A stretch of DNA of 64,000 nucleotides from an uncultured Roseburia sp. (lineage in GTDB: Bacteria > Bacillota > Clostridia > Lachnospirales > Lachnospiraceae), in contig CAMUGE010000009.1 in the NCBI GenBank assembly GCA_947088345.1, forward strand, positions 1 to 64,000, read 5' to 3'. The notes under the pieces were generated by a model that saw only the letters and a list, made by a program, of their open reading frames with translations, had not been told where the DNA came from and searched no databases. Numbering within the stretch: the first letter of the stretch is position 1; each line of letters begins with the position of its first letter. A program made the position numbers and the translations under genes. Shown one piece after another: positions 26,255 to 34,363 of the stretch.

Positions 26255-26437
26255 TCAACCAGCAGGGAGGCGGAGCCTGCCAACAATCCCGCTCCCCTCG
26301 GAGCGCAGACAATCGGAGACCGCCTCCTGTGTGTTCTCAAATGTGGTTCCTGCTGCCCTCACTGTCATTGTGAGCTTTACACGCCCCCACGCTTTCTCGA
26401 ATGCCTCTGACAGAGAATAGCCAATATTGACGACAAT
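26255..26437 (-). pseudogene. Possible coding remnant between the MerR gene and the accessory patch
   Basis: The minus strand holds an open frame reading NIGYSLSEAFEKAWGRVK then EAVSDCLRSEGSGIV and ending at 26255. The composition is protein-like and similar small proteins occur on Bacillota mobile elements, but I cannot name a family and there is no convincing start codon with a ribosome binding site. It may be a fragment left by the insertion that brought the toxin-antitoxin genes. The other bases of 26170-26426 hold nothing else I can support. Confidence 0.25.
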
Positions 26438-26455
26438 AGAAGGATCATGTATACT
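26427..26455 (+). promoter_or_regulatory. Sigma-A promoter of the accessory RHH/toxin-antitoxin genes
   Basis: TTGACG (26427-26432) and TATACT (26450-26455) with a 17-bp spacer; TATAAT-like bases follow. It lies 56 bases before the ribbon-helix-helix gene. Confidence 0.65.
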
Positions 26456-26510
26456 ATAATCATACTGTGAGAGGTGGCAAGATAAAAGGCTGCCCCGTTG
26501 GAGGTGAAAA

Positions 26511-26918
26511 ATGGCAACAACAAAAGCACAGCAAAAAGCAGTAGATAAATACGTCAAAGCAAATTATGATCGCATTGAATTTAAAGCACCAAAAGGCCGC
26601 AAAGCCGAAATAAAAGCCCACGCAGAGGCACGGGGCGAAAGTGTTAATAGCTTCATAGGCCGGGCGGTTGATGAAACTATAGAACGAGACACAAGAATGC
26701 CCGCAGAGGCCACAGGGCAGCTCCCGGCGGCTGCCGCCCTACTGTCCCCGGACATTTTGGCGGAGGCACAGAACGCCGCAGAGCGCACGGGCGAGGCCGT
26801 CCCGGAGTTTGTTACAAGGGCTGTAAAGGCACAGGCAAAACGGGACGAAACAACCCGGCGCATGGGACTAAACCCGGTCACAGGCAGCAAGCTGGGGCAG
26901 GACAGCGAAACGGAATAG
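26511..26918 (+). CDS. Ribbon-helix-helix (Arc-like) DNA-binding protein
   Basis: A 135-residue protein. Residues 16-60 fit a ribbon-helix-helix repressor: a beta strand (YDRIEFKAPKG) followed by two helices (AEIKAHAEARGESVNSFIGR and AVDETIERD). A second, Ala-rich helical half (residues 65-115) partly repeats the pattern (LAEAQNAAERTGEAVPEFVT). Such proteins are common on integrative elements and next to toxin genes in Bacillota. GGAGGTG lies 4 bases before the ATG. Codon choice is richer in GCC/CCG than the neighbours, suggesting transfer. It may regulate the toxin-antitoxin pair 45 bases downstream or act as an antitoxin itself. Confidence 0.75.
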   Translation: MATTKAQQKAVDKYVKANYDRIEFKAPKGRKAEIKAHAEARGESVNSFIGRAVDETIERDTRMPAEATGQLPAAAALLSPDILAEAQNAAERTGEAVPEFVTRAVKAQAKRDETTRRMGLNPVTGSKLGQDSETE

Positions 26919-26963
26919 ATCGCACACAACCGCATACAATAACCACGAAAGGAAGTGTATACC

Positions 26964-27173
26964 ATGAGTAGCAGGGAATTAGCGAAAAACCTTATAGACC
27001 AAATACCAGAAAGCAAAATGTATTATATCATTGCCTACCTACAGGGGGCAGCAGTCCCGGACGAAACGCCGAACGCCGAAACATTAGAGGCTATGCAGGA
27101 ATTAGAAAACGGCGGCGGTGAAATATTTGACGGCTCCGCACATGATTTCTTAAAAATGATGTTGGAGGACTGA
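26964..27173 (+). CDS. Small antitoxin-like protein (RelB/DUF-type)
   Basis: A 69-residue acidic helical protein (SSRELAKNLIDQIPESKMYY, later LEAMQELENGGGE). The ATG at 26964 follows AGGAAG by about 8 bases; an in-frame GTG at 26955 is an alternative. It lies 4 bases before a YafQ/RelE-family toxin gene, the classic antitoxin-toxin order. The C-terminal half would wrap the toxin. The N-terminal half has no evident ribbon-helix-helix, so DNA-binding may come from the upstream protein. The antitoxin call rests on size, charge and position. Confidence 0.7.
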   Translation: MSSRELAKNLIDQIPESKMYYIIAYLQGAAVPDETPNAETLEAMQELENGGGEIFDGSAHDFLKMMLED

Positions 27174-27177
27174 AAAA

Positions 27178-27450
27178 ATGCTAAAGATTAAGTATTCTGG
27201 AAAGATAAAAAAAGACTTAAAAACATGCCAGAAAAGAGGTTATGATTTTACCCTGTTTGAAAAAGTTCTGGAAAAGCTACAAGTGCCGGAACCGCTTGAC
27301 ATCAAAAACCAAGACCACAATTTAAAGGGAAATTATACAGGCTTCCGAGAATGCCATATATCGCCGGACTGGTTATTGATATACCGTTTTAGTGACGACT
27401 GCTTAGAATTGTCCAGAACAGGCACACATGTCGATTTGTTCGGATTATAG
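27178..27450 (+). CDS. YafQ/RelE family mRNA interferase toxin
   Basis: A 90-residue basic protein of the RelE/ParE fold, YafQ branch. It begins LKIKYSGKIKKDLKTCQKRG, has the central LDIKNQDHNLKGNYTGFREC motif and ends DWLLIYRFSDDCLEL then LSRTGTHVDLFG. The histidines of HNLKG, the ECHI segment and the final GTHVDLF fit the YafQ active site layout. It would cleave mRNA at the ribosome when freed from its antitoxin. GGAGG lies in the end of the antitoxin gene, giving translational coupling. Confidence 0.88.
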   Translation: MLKIKYSGKIKKDLKTCQKRGYDFTLFEKVLEKLQVPEPLDIKNQDHNLKGNYTGFRECHISPDWLLIYRFSDDCLELSRTGTHVDLFGL

Positions 27451-27612
27451 GGCAGGTATAAGCCCTGTTGATTTCCTATACTGGCAGCAGACCAAACTGC
27501 TAAGCCCAAATCCCGTCCCAGTAAACCCACTCGACAAAGATGGGGATTAGTGAAAACCATAGAATTACTATTTTGTAAAATCTGGCAGAACAAACAATAT
27601 ACACGAAACCGC

Positions 27613-27644
27613 AGGCCGGGAATCGAAAGACAGGTTCCCGGCCT
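27613..27644 (+). terminator. Strong stem-loop after the toxin gene
   Basis: AGGCCGGGAA (27613-27622) pairs perfectly with TTCCCGGCCT (27635-27644). No T run follows, so it may be a terminator of reduced strength or a structural element at the patch border. The rest of 27451-27612 holds no gene that I can support. Confidence 0.45.
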
Positions 27645-27675
27645 TAAATGATGCGTATGGGGCGCGCCCAGAATG

Positions 27676-27707
27676 AGAGTAACGACCAGGACATGGTCAT
27701 TTACTCT
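27676..27707. repeat. Inverted repeat near the right border of the accessory patch
   Basis: AGAGTAA (27676-27682) and GACCA (27684-27688) pair with TGGTC (27694-27698) and TTACTCT (27701-27707), a small bulge between the two helices. It is flanked by GC-rich words (GGCGCGCCC at 27661-27669 and CCCGCGCGCG near 27714). It could be a recombination or attachment feature, but no integrase is present. Confidence 0.35.
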
Positions 27708-27771
27708 GCTATACCCGCGCGCGTCCTTGTCAATGGAGGGTATGCTGTTCGCTGGAAACTTTTGAAGTGAC

Positions 27772-27800
27772 TTGAAAGCAGTTGTTTTTTATGATACAAT
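27772..27800 (+). promoter_or_regulatory. Promoter touching the histidine kinase start codon
   Basis: TTGAAA (27772-27777) and TACAAT (27795-27800) with a 17-bp spacer. Transcription would begin about 27807, at the ATG of the kinase at 27808. This would give a leaderless or nearly leaderless mRNA. Confidence 0.5.
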
Positions 27801-27807
27801 CATGCAT

Positions 27808-29310
27808 ATGAAAAGAATCAGTTCAGGAAATCTAAAAAAGAGAACCATACCGCTTACTGCAGAGATAGCCGCCATCATTATCAGTCTGGTTGTCGGTACG
27901 CTGCTGCTCTGCTGGTTTTTAAATACGGCGCTCTTAGAGCGGTATTATGTGTTAAATCAGCAGAATACACTGTTAAAAGGATTTAAGGGCATCGACATGG
28001 CGAGCTCGCAAAATTCGCTTGATTCCAGCGAATTTCAGGTGCAGTTTGATAATCTGTGCGCTAACAGCAATATTACAATTATGATTATCAGTCCGAATCA
28101 GACGATTATAAGGTCGTCGGTCAATGATACTTATCAGATGCTTCTTGATTTCCGCGATATTATCTTCAATAGAAATGCGTCCAGAACAGTGATTCTGGCA
28201 CAGGAGGAGAACTATGTAATGCAGCGCCGCACCGATGACAGGCTTCAGGCGGAATATCTTGTGTTATATGGGATACTTTCCGACGGCAATCTGATTTTGA
28301 TGCGTTCTGCGTTAGAGAGTATACGCGGAAGTGTTTCCATTTCGAACCAGTTTCTTCTGTATGTTGGAGCGGCGGTTATGCTGGTCAGTATTTTTGTTGC
28401 GTTTGTAGCATCAAAGCGCATTACCACGCCGATTGTCGAATTGACAGATATTTCAAAACGAATGACGGAGCTTGATTTTGAGGCAAAATTTTGTCCGCGC
28501 AAAAAACACAGGAACGAGATTGACGAGTTGGGCGAACATATGAACGGTTTGTCTAATACGCTGGAGGAGACGATTTCGGAGTTAAAGAGCGCAAACAATG
28601 AGCTGCAGATTGATATTGAGAAAAAAATACAGATTGACGAGATGCGAAAAGATTTTCTCTCCAATGTTTCTCATGAGCTGAAAACGCCGCTTGCATTGAT
28701 TCAGGGATATGCGGAGGGGCTGAAAGAATGTATCAATGAAGATGCCGAGAGCAGAGAGTTTTACTGTGAAGTGATTATGGATGAAGCGGACAAGATGAAC
28801 CGCATGGTCAAAAAACTTCTGACGCTCAACCAGTTGGAATTTGGCAACGAAGCCGTCTCTATGGAGCGTTTTAATTTAACGGAGCTGATCTGGGGCGTCG
28901 TACATGCATCTGATATCCTGTTAAATCAAAACGGGATAGAACTTATGTTTGACGAGAGAGATCTTTACGTTTGGGCGGATGAATTTATGGTGGAGGAAGT
29001 TGTGACAAATTATCTGAGCAATGCGATCCACTATGCGCAGAATGAGAAGAAAATCATAATTTCTTACACGTTGGAGGATAAGAAAGTCCGGGTAAGCGTC
29101 TTTAATACCGGAAATCGGATTCCGGAAGAAGAAGTCGACAATGTCTGGATTAAATTTTATAAAGTAGACAAAGCGCGTACCCGGGAATACGGAGGAAGCG
29201 GGATCGGTCTTTCCATTGTGAAAGCCGTGATGGAAACCCACCATCAGCAGTGCGGCGTAAAGAATCATTCAGACGGAGTGGAATTTTATTTTGAACTGGA
29301 CGCCGGATAG
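27808..29310 (+). CDS. Membrane sensor histidine kinase (orphan)
   Basis: A 500-residue kinase. One membrane segment at about residues 15-38, an extracellular sensor of about 140 residues, a second membrane segment at 181-202 and a HAMP domain (SKRITTPIVELTDISKRM) are followed by the kinase core. The phosphorylated histidine is about H289 in FLSNVSHELKTPLALIQGYA. The N box is NYLSNAIHYA and the G box GGSGIGLSIVKA. The ATG at 27808 has no ribosome binding site and sits at the predicted transcription start; an ATG at 27802 is the alternative. Such kinases normally follow an OmpR-type response regulator gene. None is present here, and the toxin-antitoxin patch sits where it would be. A lipoprotein gene follows. 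Confidence 0.9.
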   Translation: MKRISSGNLKKRTIPLTAEIAAIIISLVVGTLLLCWFLNTALLERYYVLNQQNTLLKGFKGIDMASSQNSLDSSEFQVQFDNLCANSNITIMIISPNQTIIRSSVNDTYQMLLDFRDIIFNRNASRTVILAQEENYVMQRRTDDRLQAEYLVLYGILSDGNLILMRSALESIRGSVSISNQFLLYVGAAVMLVSIFVAFVASKRITTPIVELTDISKRMTELDFEAKFCPRKKHRNEIDELGEHMNGLSNTLEETISELKSANNELQIDIEKKIQIDEMRKDFLSNVSHELKTPLALIQGYAEGLKECINEDAESREFYCEVIMDEADKMNRMVKKLLTLNQLEFGNEAVSMERFNLTELIWGVVHASDILLNQNGIELMFDERDLYVWADEFMVEEVVTNYLSNAIHYAQNEKKIIISYTLEDKKVRVSVFNTGNRIPEEEVDNVWIKFYKVDKARTREYGGSGIGLSIVKAVMETHHQQCGVKNHSDGVEFYFELDAG

Positions 29311-29329
29311 AAAAAATTTAAATTTATGG

Positions 29330-29358
29330 TTGCCATATTAGATCGAAAATGTTAACAT
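29330..29358 (+). promoter_or_regulatory. Candidate promoter of the lipoprotein gene
   Basis: TTGCCA (29330-29335) and TAACAT (29353-29358) with a 17-bp spacer, 41 bases before the start codon. The match is moderate. Confidence 0.35.
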
Positions 29359-29399
29359 AATATATATATTTGGTATGGAAAAATACAGTGAGGGAGCAT

Positions 29400-30131
29400 A
29401 TGAAAAAAACAAAATTACGAGTCGCAGCGGCGATTCTCCTGTGTGCCATGCTTCTGGGAGGATGCGGCGAGCCGCTCTATAATCTTACGGAGAACGAAAA
29501 AAATATTATCGTTGACTACTCCGCCCATCTCATATCCAAGTTTAATGCAAGACAGACAAACGGAATTGTATGGGTGGATTATGAGGCGGAGGCAGAGAAA
29601 GCGGCCGAGCTTGCGGCGCGTCTGGAACAGGAGGTTGTGGAGGAAACCGAGGAGACACAGGATTCCGAAAATACCGGGGAGTCAGGCGGATCTGACACGC
29701 AAAACAAAGAAGAACAGGGGCGCTCGGCAACACTTAATGAATTATTCGGAATGCAGGGCATTTCTATTGAGTATACAGGGGCAGCTCTGATGGACGATTA
29801 TGTGCAGGATACATATTATGCGATGTACCCGGAAGCCGGGAATAAATTTTTGGTATTGCAGATTGATGTTGCAAATACGGCCGGTGTTGACGTAGAGGTA
29901 GACAATCTCGTGCTGAAAGCCAGATTTTATGCAGTCGTAAACGGCGGCGGGGAGGTTCCGTCCGAACTTAGCATTCTGCAGGAAGATTTTGCACAGCTGC
30001 AGAGTACGGTTGCGGCAGATACGGTTACACAGGCGGTACTGTTATTTCAGGTGCCGGAGTCAGTGACGGATATTGCGGATTTACAGCTGTATGTCATGAT
30101 GAACGGAGAAAAATCTCAGATAATTTTGTAA
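29400..30131 (+). CDS. Predicted lipoprotein, DUF4352/DUF5067-like
   Basis: A 243-residue exported protein. The N-terminus has a lysine/arginine head, a hydrophobic core and the lipobox LLGGC, so the cysteine at about residue 22 would be lipidated. An acidic, disordered segment (residues 65-115) leads to an immunoglobulin-like beta domain (KFLVLQIDVANTAGVDVEVD, later QAVLLFQVPESVTDI) of the kind seen in DUF4352 telokin-like lipoproteins. GAGGGAG precedes the ATG. Its position right after the histidine kinase suggests an accessory sensor or output on the outside of the membrane, which is an inference from context. Confidence 0.78.
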   Translation: MKKTKLRVAAAILLCAMLLGGCGEPLYNLTENEKNIIVDYSAHLISKFNARQTNGIVWVDYEAEAEKAAELAARLEQEVVEETEETQDSENTGESGGSDTQNKEEQGRSATLNELFGMQGISIEYTGAALMDDYVQDTYYAMYPEAGNKFLVLQIDVANTAGVDVEVDNLVLKARFYAVVNGGGEVPSELSILQEDFAQLQSTVAADTVTQAVLLFQVPESVTDIADLQLYVMMNGEKSQIIL

Positions 30132-30157
30132 AAAAAAGTGTATTTTATATGAATTTA

Positions 30158-30166
30158 TGATATAAT
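30158..30166 (+). promoter_or_regulatory. Extended -10 promoter of cheV
   Basis: TGATATAAT is a perfect -10 hexamer with the extended TGN motif. The -35 region is poor. It lies 98 bases before the cheV start codon. Confidence 0.5.
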
Positions 30167-30264
30167 GGGCGAAGAGAGTCAGACAGCCTGTATGACTGGC
30201 GGACAGCGGGTCATGGAAAAATTATAAAATGGTGGAAATATATGCGCAGGAGGAGAAGAGCGGA

Positions 30265-31173
30265 ATGGATACAAATATTTTATTGGAATCTGGAACAAAT
30301 GAACTGGAAGTTCTGGAGTTTACGTTAGGGGACAATCACTACGGAATTAATGTAGCGAAAATTCGTGAAATTCTGGTTTACCAGCCTGTAACGCCAGTGC
30401 CAAATTCACATCCGAGTGTAGAGGGCATTTTTATGCCGCGGGATGTGATGATGACAGTTATTAATTTGAAACAGTGTCTTGGGATGGAACAGGAAGAGAA
30501 AGACAAGGGGCTGTTTATCATCACAAACTTTAACAAACTTAATATTGCTTTTCATGTGGATGCAGTACTGGGAATCCACAGGGTATCCTGGGAGTCGATC
30601 ATTAAGCCGGATTCCACGATCAATACAGAGGAGAACAGCGCGTCTACCGGTGTGATTAAAATGGACGACAAGCTGATTATCATCCTTGATTTTGAGCAGA
30701 TTGTCACGAATATCAGTCCGGAAACAGGTCTTAAAGTATCAGATCTCGATGATATGGACAGGGAGCGGTGCGAGTCGCCAATCCTGATCGCAGAGGACTC
30801 GCCGCTTCTGAGCAGACTGATTACAGATTGTTTGAAGAAATCGGGATATACCAATCTGATTATCACAATGAACGGACAGGAAGCCTGGGAAAAACTGACA
30901 GAGTATAAGAAAGAGGGCATGGTGCGTGAAAAAGTTCATTGTATTATTACGGATATTGAGATGCCATTGATGGACGGACACCGCCTGACCAAATTAGTAA
31001 AAGAAGATGATATCATGAAAAAGATACCACTGATCATCTTTTCCTCACTTGTAAACGAAGAGATGCGGCGAAAAGGGGAGCGTCTTGGCGCCGATGCACA
31101 GTTGACCAAACCTGAAATCGGCAATCTTGTCGCAGCGATCGACCGGTTAATTGATAAAAGTTTTGAAGATTGA
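30265..31173 (+). CDS. cheV: Chemotaxis coupling protein CheV (CheW-receiver fusion)
   Basis: A 302-residue two-domain protein. The N-terminal CheW domain (residues 10-155) shows LEFTLGDNHYGINVAKIREI and couples chemoreceptors to the kinase CheA. The C-terminal receiver domain (about 170-300) has the acidic pair in LIAEDSP, the phospho-acceptor at about D230 in TDIEMPLMDGH and the switch lysine in QLTKPE. The start MDTNILLESGTNELE is the usual CheV beginning; AGGAGGAG lies upstream. An in-frame ATG at 30229 is less likely. CheV tunes receptor arrays for adaptation. No other che genes are near, so it works with a distant chemotaxis operon; this implies motility. Confidence 0.92.
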   Translation: MDTNILLESGTNELEVLEFTLGDNHYGINVAKIREILVYQPVTPVPNSHPSVEGIFMPRDVMMTVINLKQCLGMEQEEKDKGLFIITNFNKLNIAFHVDAVLGIHRVSWESIIKPDSTINTEENSASTGVIKMDDKLIIILDFEQIVTNISPETGLKVSDLDDMDRERCESPILIAEDSPLLSRLITDCLKKSGYTNLIITMNGQEAWEKLTEYKKEGMVREKVHCIITDIEMPLMDGHRLTKLVKEDDIMKKIPLIIFSSLVNEEMRRKGERLGADAQLTKPEIGNLVAAIDRLIDKSFED

Positions 31174-31181
31174 AACGAAGA

Positions 31182-31208
31182 GGGGATGTGATGTTTCGTC
31201 ACATCCCC
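31182..31208 (+). terminator. Stem-loop after cheV
   Basis: GGGGATGTGA (31182-31191) pairs perfectly with TCACATCCCC (31199-31208) around a 7-base loop, 9 bases after the cheV stop. There is no T tail, so read-through into the next gene is possible. Confidence 0.5.
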
Positions 31209-31241
31209 GAATTAAGTTAAAAGATCAGTGGAGGTGCCGTG

Positions 31242-32966
31242 ATGAGCAGAACGGAAGATTATCTTGATGAATTACTGCATTCTGTTTCAAATACAGACGA
31301 GGGAGGAAAGCGAAGATCCGGAAAGAAAAAGATGCAGCAGGAGGATGAAGATTTCTTAAGCGCGTTCGAGGAAGAAATCCTCTCAAGTGACGATTCAGAT
31401 AATTTTATCAGGCAGTTTGAGGAAGAATTGGATTTAGGCGGCAAAGGATTTCGGGGTTCCGCTGCGGCCGGAGAAAATATGGAATTTATGCAGTCCGGTT
31501 TGAAAGAAAACGCGCAGAGCCAGTCGGTTTCAGAAGAAAACGCTTTCGATTCGCAGGATTTGGACAGTCTGTTAAGCGATGCCAAAGAGAAAATGGATGG
31601 AGCAGGCAAAGAAAATTTCGAGGAGCAGCAGGAAAGCTGGCCGTTTGGGGAAAGCGCAGAATCACCGCAGGCGGATGAACCGCAGATAAAGGATTGGCCT
31701 GCAGAAGAACCGGAAGCATTGCAGTCAGAAAGCAGTGCGGAATGGAACGCAAAGGAGTTGGATAAGGGCGCCGATCTGTTTCCGTCGGAGGAAACGGCTG
31801 CAGACTGGCCGACCGACGACGCGTCGGGAGAATCAAATCAGCAGGAAGCGCCGCGGGACGATCTGTTTGGCGGTATGGACATTATGGTCGATACGCTTGA
31901 CGATATGTCGGAACAGAACGGACAGGAATCAGGCACCGTTTCCGAATTGGAACAGCGGTTGGGCAGCCTTGCGGGGGCGGCGGGCGATCTGGGCGATTTT
32001 AGCGAACTGGGGGAAGAATTTGCACGTGATCAATTTGATGAAGAAATGATGCCCGAGGAGGAATCTGTGATGCCCGAGAGCGAGCCGGCAGAGGAAGAAC
32101 AGGATCTGAAAAAGAAAAAACGGTTTCGAAAGAGAAAAAAGAAAGAGAAGAAGAAAGAAAATATGAGTGAAAGCGATTCGATTGAAAACGGCAAGGAGAA
32201 AACCGGATTCTTCCAGAAGTTATCGAAAACGATGTTTGGAGAGGACGAGAAAGAGGAAGAAAACGCCCAGAGCGAGAAGCTTTCGAAAGAGGCAAAGGCC
32301 GCCGAGAAAGAAAAGAAAAAGAAAGAAAAAGAAGAAAAAAAGAAAAAGAAAGAAAAAGAGAAAAAACCGAAAAAAGAAAAAAAACCAAAGCCGCCAAAAC
32401 CAAAGAAAGAGAAAAAACCAAAGCCGCCGAAACAAAAGGATTTAACACCCCCGCTTCCCAAAGTGCCGGTGATTCTGATTTGTATTATGTCCGCATCTTT
32501 TCTTGGACTTGTATTGACCGGGACAAATCTTGTGGGATATTCCAGTCAGCTTGCAAAGGCGCAGGAGTATTTTGAACTTGGCGATTATACAAATGCGTAC
32601 AGCGCGGTGCGCGGCATGGAAATGAAAGAAAAAGACCAGCCTGCATACGATAAATACAGGGTATTGGCTCTTGTTTCCGGTGAGTTTGAGGCATATCAGA
32701 GTTTTATGGAATCTTCTATTTACGATATGGCTCTGGATTCTCTTGTGCGCGCGGTCGGCAGATGTCAGAAATACCGTGCGGACGCAGAAACATATGAGTG
32801 TGCTGCGCAGCTGGATGCGCTGGAGGAAAAAGCGGTTGGCGCATTGAGCGGATTTGGTATCAGCCAGGAACGCGCAGTAGAACTTTTTGAAATTGAGGAT
32901 AAGACACAGTATTCAATTGAGATTGACAATATATTAGTTGGCGCAGGGTTGGTGACAGAAAATTGA
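31242..32966 (+). CDS. Large charge-block single-pass membrane protein, function unknown
   Basis: A 574-residue protein I cannot assign. Residues 1-285 are strongly acidic and low in complexity, with repeated Trp-Pro and Asp-Trp-Pro motifs (ESWPFGE, IKDWPAEE, AADWPTDD). Residues 289-400 are almost entirely lysine, glutamate and proline, with two KPKPPK blocks. One membrane helix follows (about 407-430, VPVILICIMSASFLGLVLTG). The final 140 residues form a helical, TPR-like outer domain (AKAQEYFELGDYTNAYSAVR). The cytoplasmic part is thus an acidic block followed by a basic block. ATG at 31242 has GGAGGTG upstream. The stop overlaps the hisH start. A role as a membrane scaffold is possible but unproven. 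Confidence 0.8.
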   Translation: MSRTEDYLDELLHSVSNTDEGGKRRSGKKKMQQEDEDFLSAFEEEILSSDDSDNFIRQFEEELDLGGKGFRGSAAAGENMEFMQSGLKENAQSQSVSEENAFDSQDLDSLLSDAKEKMDGAGKENFEEQQESWPFGESAESPQADEPQIKDWPAEEPEALQSESSAEWNAKELDKGADLFPSEETAADWPTDDASGESNQQEAPRDDLFGGMDIMVDTLDDMSEQNGQESGTVSELEQRLGSLAGAAGDLGDFSELGEEFARDQFDEEMMPEEESVMPESEPAEEEQDLKKKKRFRKRKKKEKKKENMSESDSIENGKEKTGFFQKLSKTMFGEDEKEEENAQSEKLSKEAKAAEKEKKKKEKEEKKKKKEKEKKPKKEKKPKPPKPKKEKKPKPPKQKDLTPPLPKVPVILICIMSASFLGLVLTGTNLVGYSSQLAKAQEYFELGDYTNAYSAVRGMEMKEKDQPAYDKYRVLALVSGEFEAYQSFMESSIYDMALDSLVRAVGRCQKYRADAETYECAAQLDALEEKAVGALSGFGISQERAVELFEIEDKTQYSIEIDNILVGAGLVTEN

Positions 32967-33565
32967 TTGCAATAATTGATTATGATGCGGGCAATTTAAA
33001 GAGTGTGGAAAAGGCATTGTCGGCGCTTTCAAAAGAGTGCGTGTCGACAAGGGACTTTCGGGAAATTAAGAAAGCGGATAAAGTCATCCTTCCGGGGGTG
33101 GGATCGTTCGGCAATGCGATGGAGCAGCTGAAGAAATACGAACTGGATAAAGTTTTACGGGAAGTGTGGGAGTTAAAGATTCCTCTGCTTGGCATCTGTC
33201 TGGGGCAGCATCTGCTGTTTGAAGGAAGCGATGAATCTTCCGGTATCGAAGGTTTAAATTTTCTTGCCGGTCACATTCAAAAGATACCCGATACAAAAGG
33301 ACTTAAGATCCCGCATATCGGCTGGAATTCGTTGTGTCTGCAAAATAATGGGAAATTGTTTCGCGGACTGCAAAACAATCCTTATGTCTATTTTGTCCAT
33401 TCTTATTATTTAAAAGCCGATGAGGAGTCCATTGTGACTGCGACAGCAGAATATGGTGTTACGATTCATGCGGCCATAGAGAAAGAACAACTATATGCAT
33501 GCCAGTTCCATCCGGAAAAAAGCGGAGCGGCCGGTTTGCAGATTTTAAAAAATTTTGCCGATTAA
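32963..33565 (+). CDS. hisH: Imidazole glycerol phosphate synthase, glutaminase subunit HisH
   Basis: A 200-residue class I glutamine amidotransferase that feeds ammonia to HisF in histidine biosynthesis. It begins IAIIDYDAGNLKSVEKAL, the family N-terminus. The catalytic cysteine is in LLGICLGQHLLFEGS and the histidine-glutamate pair in CQFHPEKSG. The start is a TTG at 32963 that overlaps the TGA of the preceding gene (ATTGA), so translation is coupled to the unknown membrane protein. hisF follows 12 bases later. The rest of the his operon is not in this window. Confidence 0.93.
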   Translation: MIAIIDYDAGNLKSVEKALSALSKECVSTRDFREIKKADKVILPGVGSFGNAMEQLKKYELDKVLREVWELKIPLLGICLGQHLLFEGSDESSGIEGLNFLAGHIQKIPDTKGLKIPHIGWNSLCLQNNGKLFRGLQNNPYVYFVHSYYLKADEESIVTATAEYGVTIHAAIEKEQLYACQFHPEKSGAAGLQILKNFAD

Positions 33566-33577
33566 CGGAGGAACGTC

Positions 33578-34339
33578 ATGTTTACAAAGAGGATCATACC
33601 CTGTCTGGACGTAAAGAACGGCCGTGTAGTAAAAGGCGTTAATTTTGTGGATCTGCGCGATGCGGGCGATCCGGTTGAGATTGCGGCAGCCTATGACAGG
33701 GCGGGGGCAGACGAGTTGATATTTCTGGACATCACAGCAACTTCGGATGCGCGAAAGACTGTCGTGGATATGGTACGCCGGGTAGCGGAGAAAGTATTTA
33801 TTCCGTTTACAGTCGGGGGAGGAATACGCACGGTTGATGATTTTAAAGAATTGCTGCGCGAGGGAGCGGACAAAATTGCAATTAATTCCTCTGCGATTAA
33901 CCGACCGGAACTGATTTCGGAGGCGGCCGATAAATTTGGAAGTCAGTGTGTGGTTGTTGCAATTGACGCGAAGCGCCGTTCGGACGGTTCGGGTTGGAAT
34001 ATATACAAAAACGGAGGCCGCATAGATGTCGGGATGGATGCAGTTGAATGGGCAATGAAAGCAGATCAGTTGGGCGCCGGTGAAATATTGCTGACAAGTA
34101 TGGACTGCGATGGGACAAAAGCGGGATATGATCTTTTGCTGACAAGCCGGATCGCCAGGAATGTGTCCATTCCGGTTATTGCGTCCGGAGGAGCCGGGAC
34201 AAAAGAACATTTTTACGAAGCGTTGACGGAAGGAGAGGCGGATGCAGCGCTTGCAGCTTCTCTGTTTCATTACAGGGAACTGGAAATTTCGGAGTTAAAA
34301 AACTATCTGGCAGACCGCGGTATATCGGTTCGCCGGTAA
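33578..34339 (+). CDS. hisF: Imidazole glycerol phosphate synthase, cyclase subunit HisF
   Basis: A 253-residue TIM barrel that makes imidazole glycerol phosphate and AICAR from PRFAR and ammonia. The catalytic aspartates are seen in [14 protein letters not shown] (residue 11) and [12 protein letters not shown] (near residue 130). Phosphate-binding loops are [13 protein letters not shown] and [18 protein letters not shown] lies 7 bases before the ATG. The length is normal. It forms one complex with HisH. Confidence 0.95.
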   Translation: MFTKRIIPCLDVKNGRVVKGVNFVDLRDAGDPVEIAAAYDRAGADELIFLDITATSDARKTVVDMVRRVAEKVFIPFTVGGGIRTVDDFKELLREGADKIAINSSAINRPELISEAADKFGSQCVVVAIDAKRRSDGSGWNIYKNGGRIDVGMDAVEWAMKADQLGAGEILLTSMDCDGTKAGYDLLLTSRIARNVSIPVIASGGAGTKEHFYEALTEGEADAALAASLFHYRELEISELKNYLADRGISVRR

Positions 34340-34363
34340 AACGACAAAGAGGGTGAAAAACAA

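Noticed and set aside
32030-32461. Phe/Ser-rich minus-strand frames that look like membrane proteins
   Set aside because: They are the complement of the lysine-codon tract in the unknown membrane protein gene.
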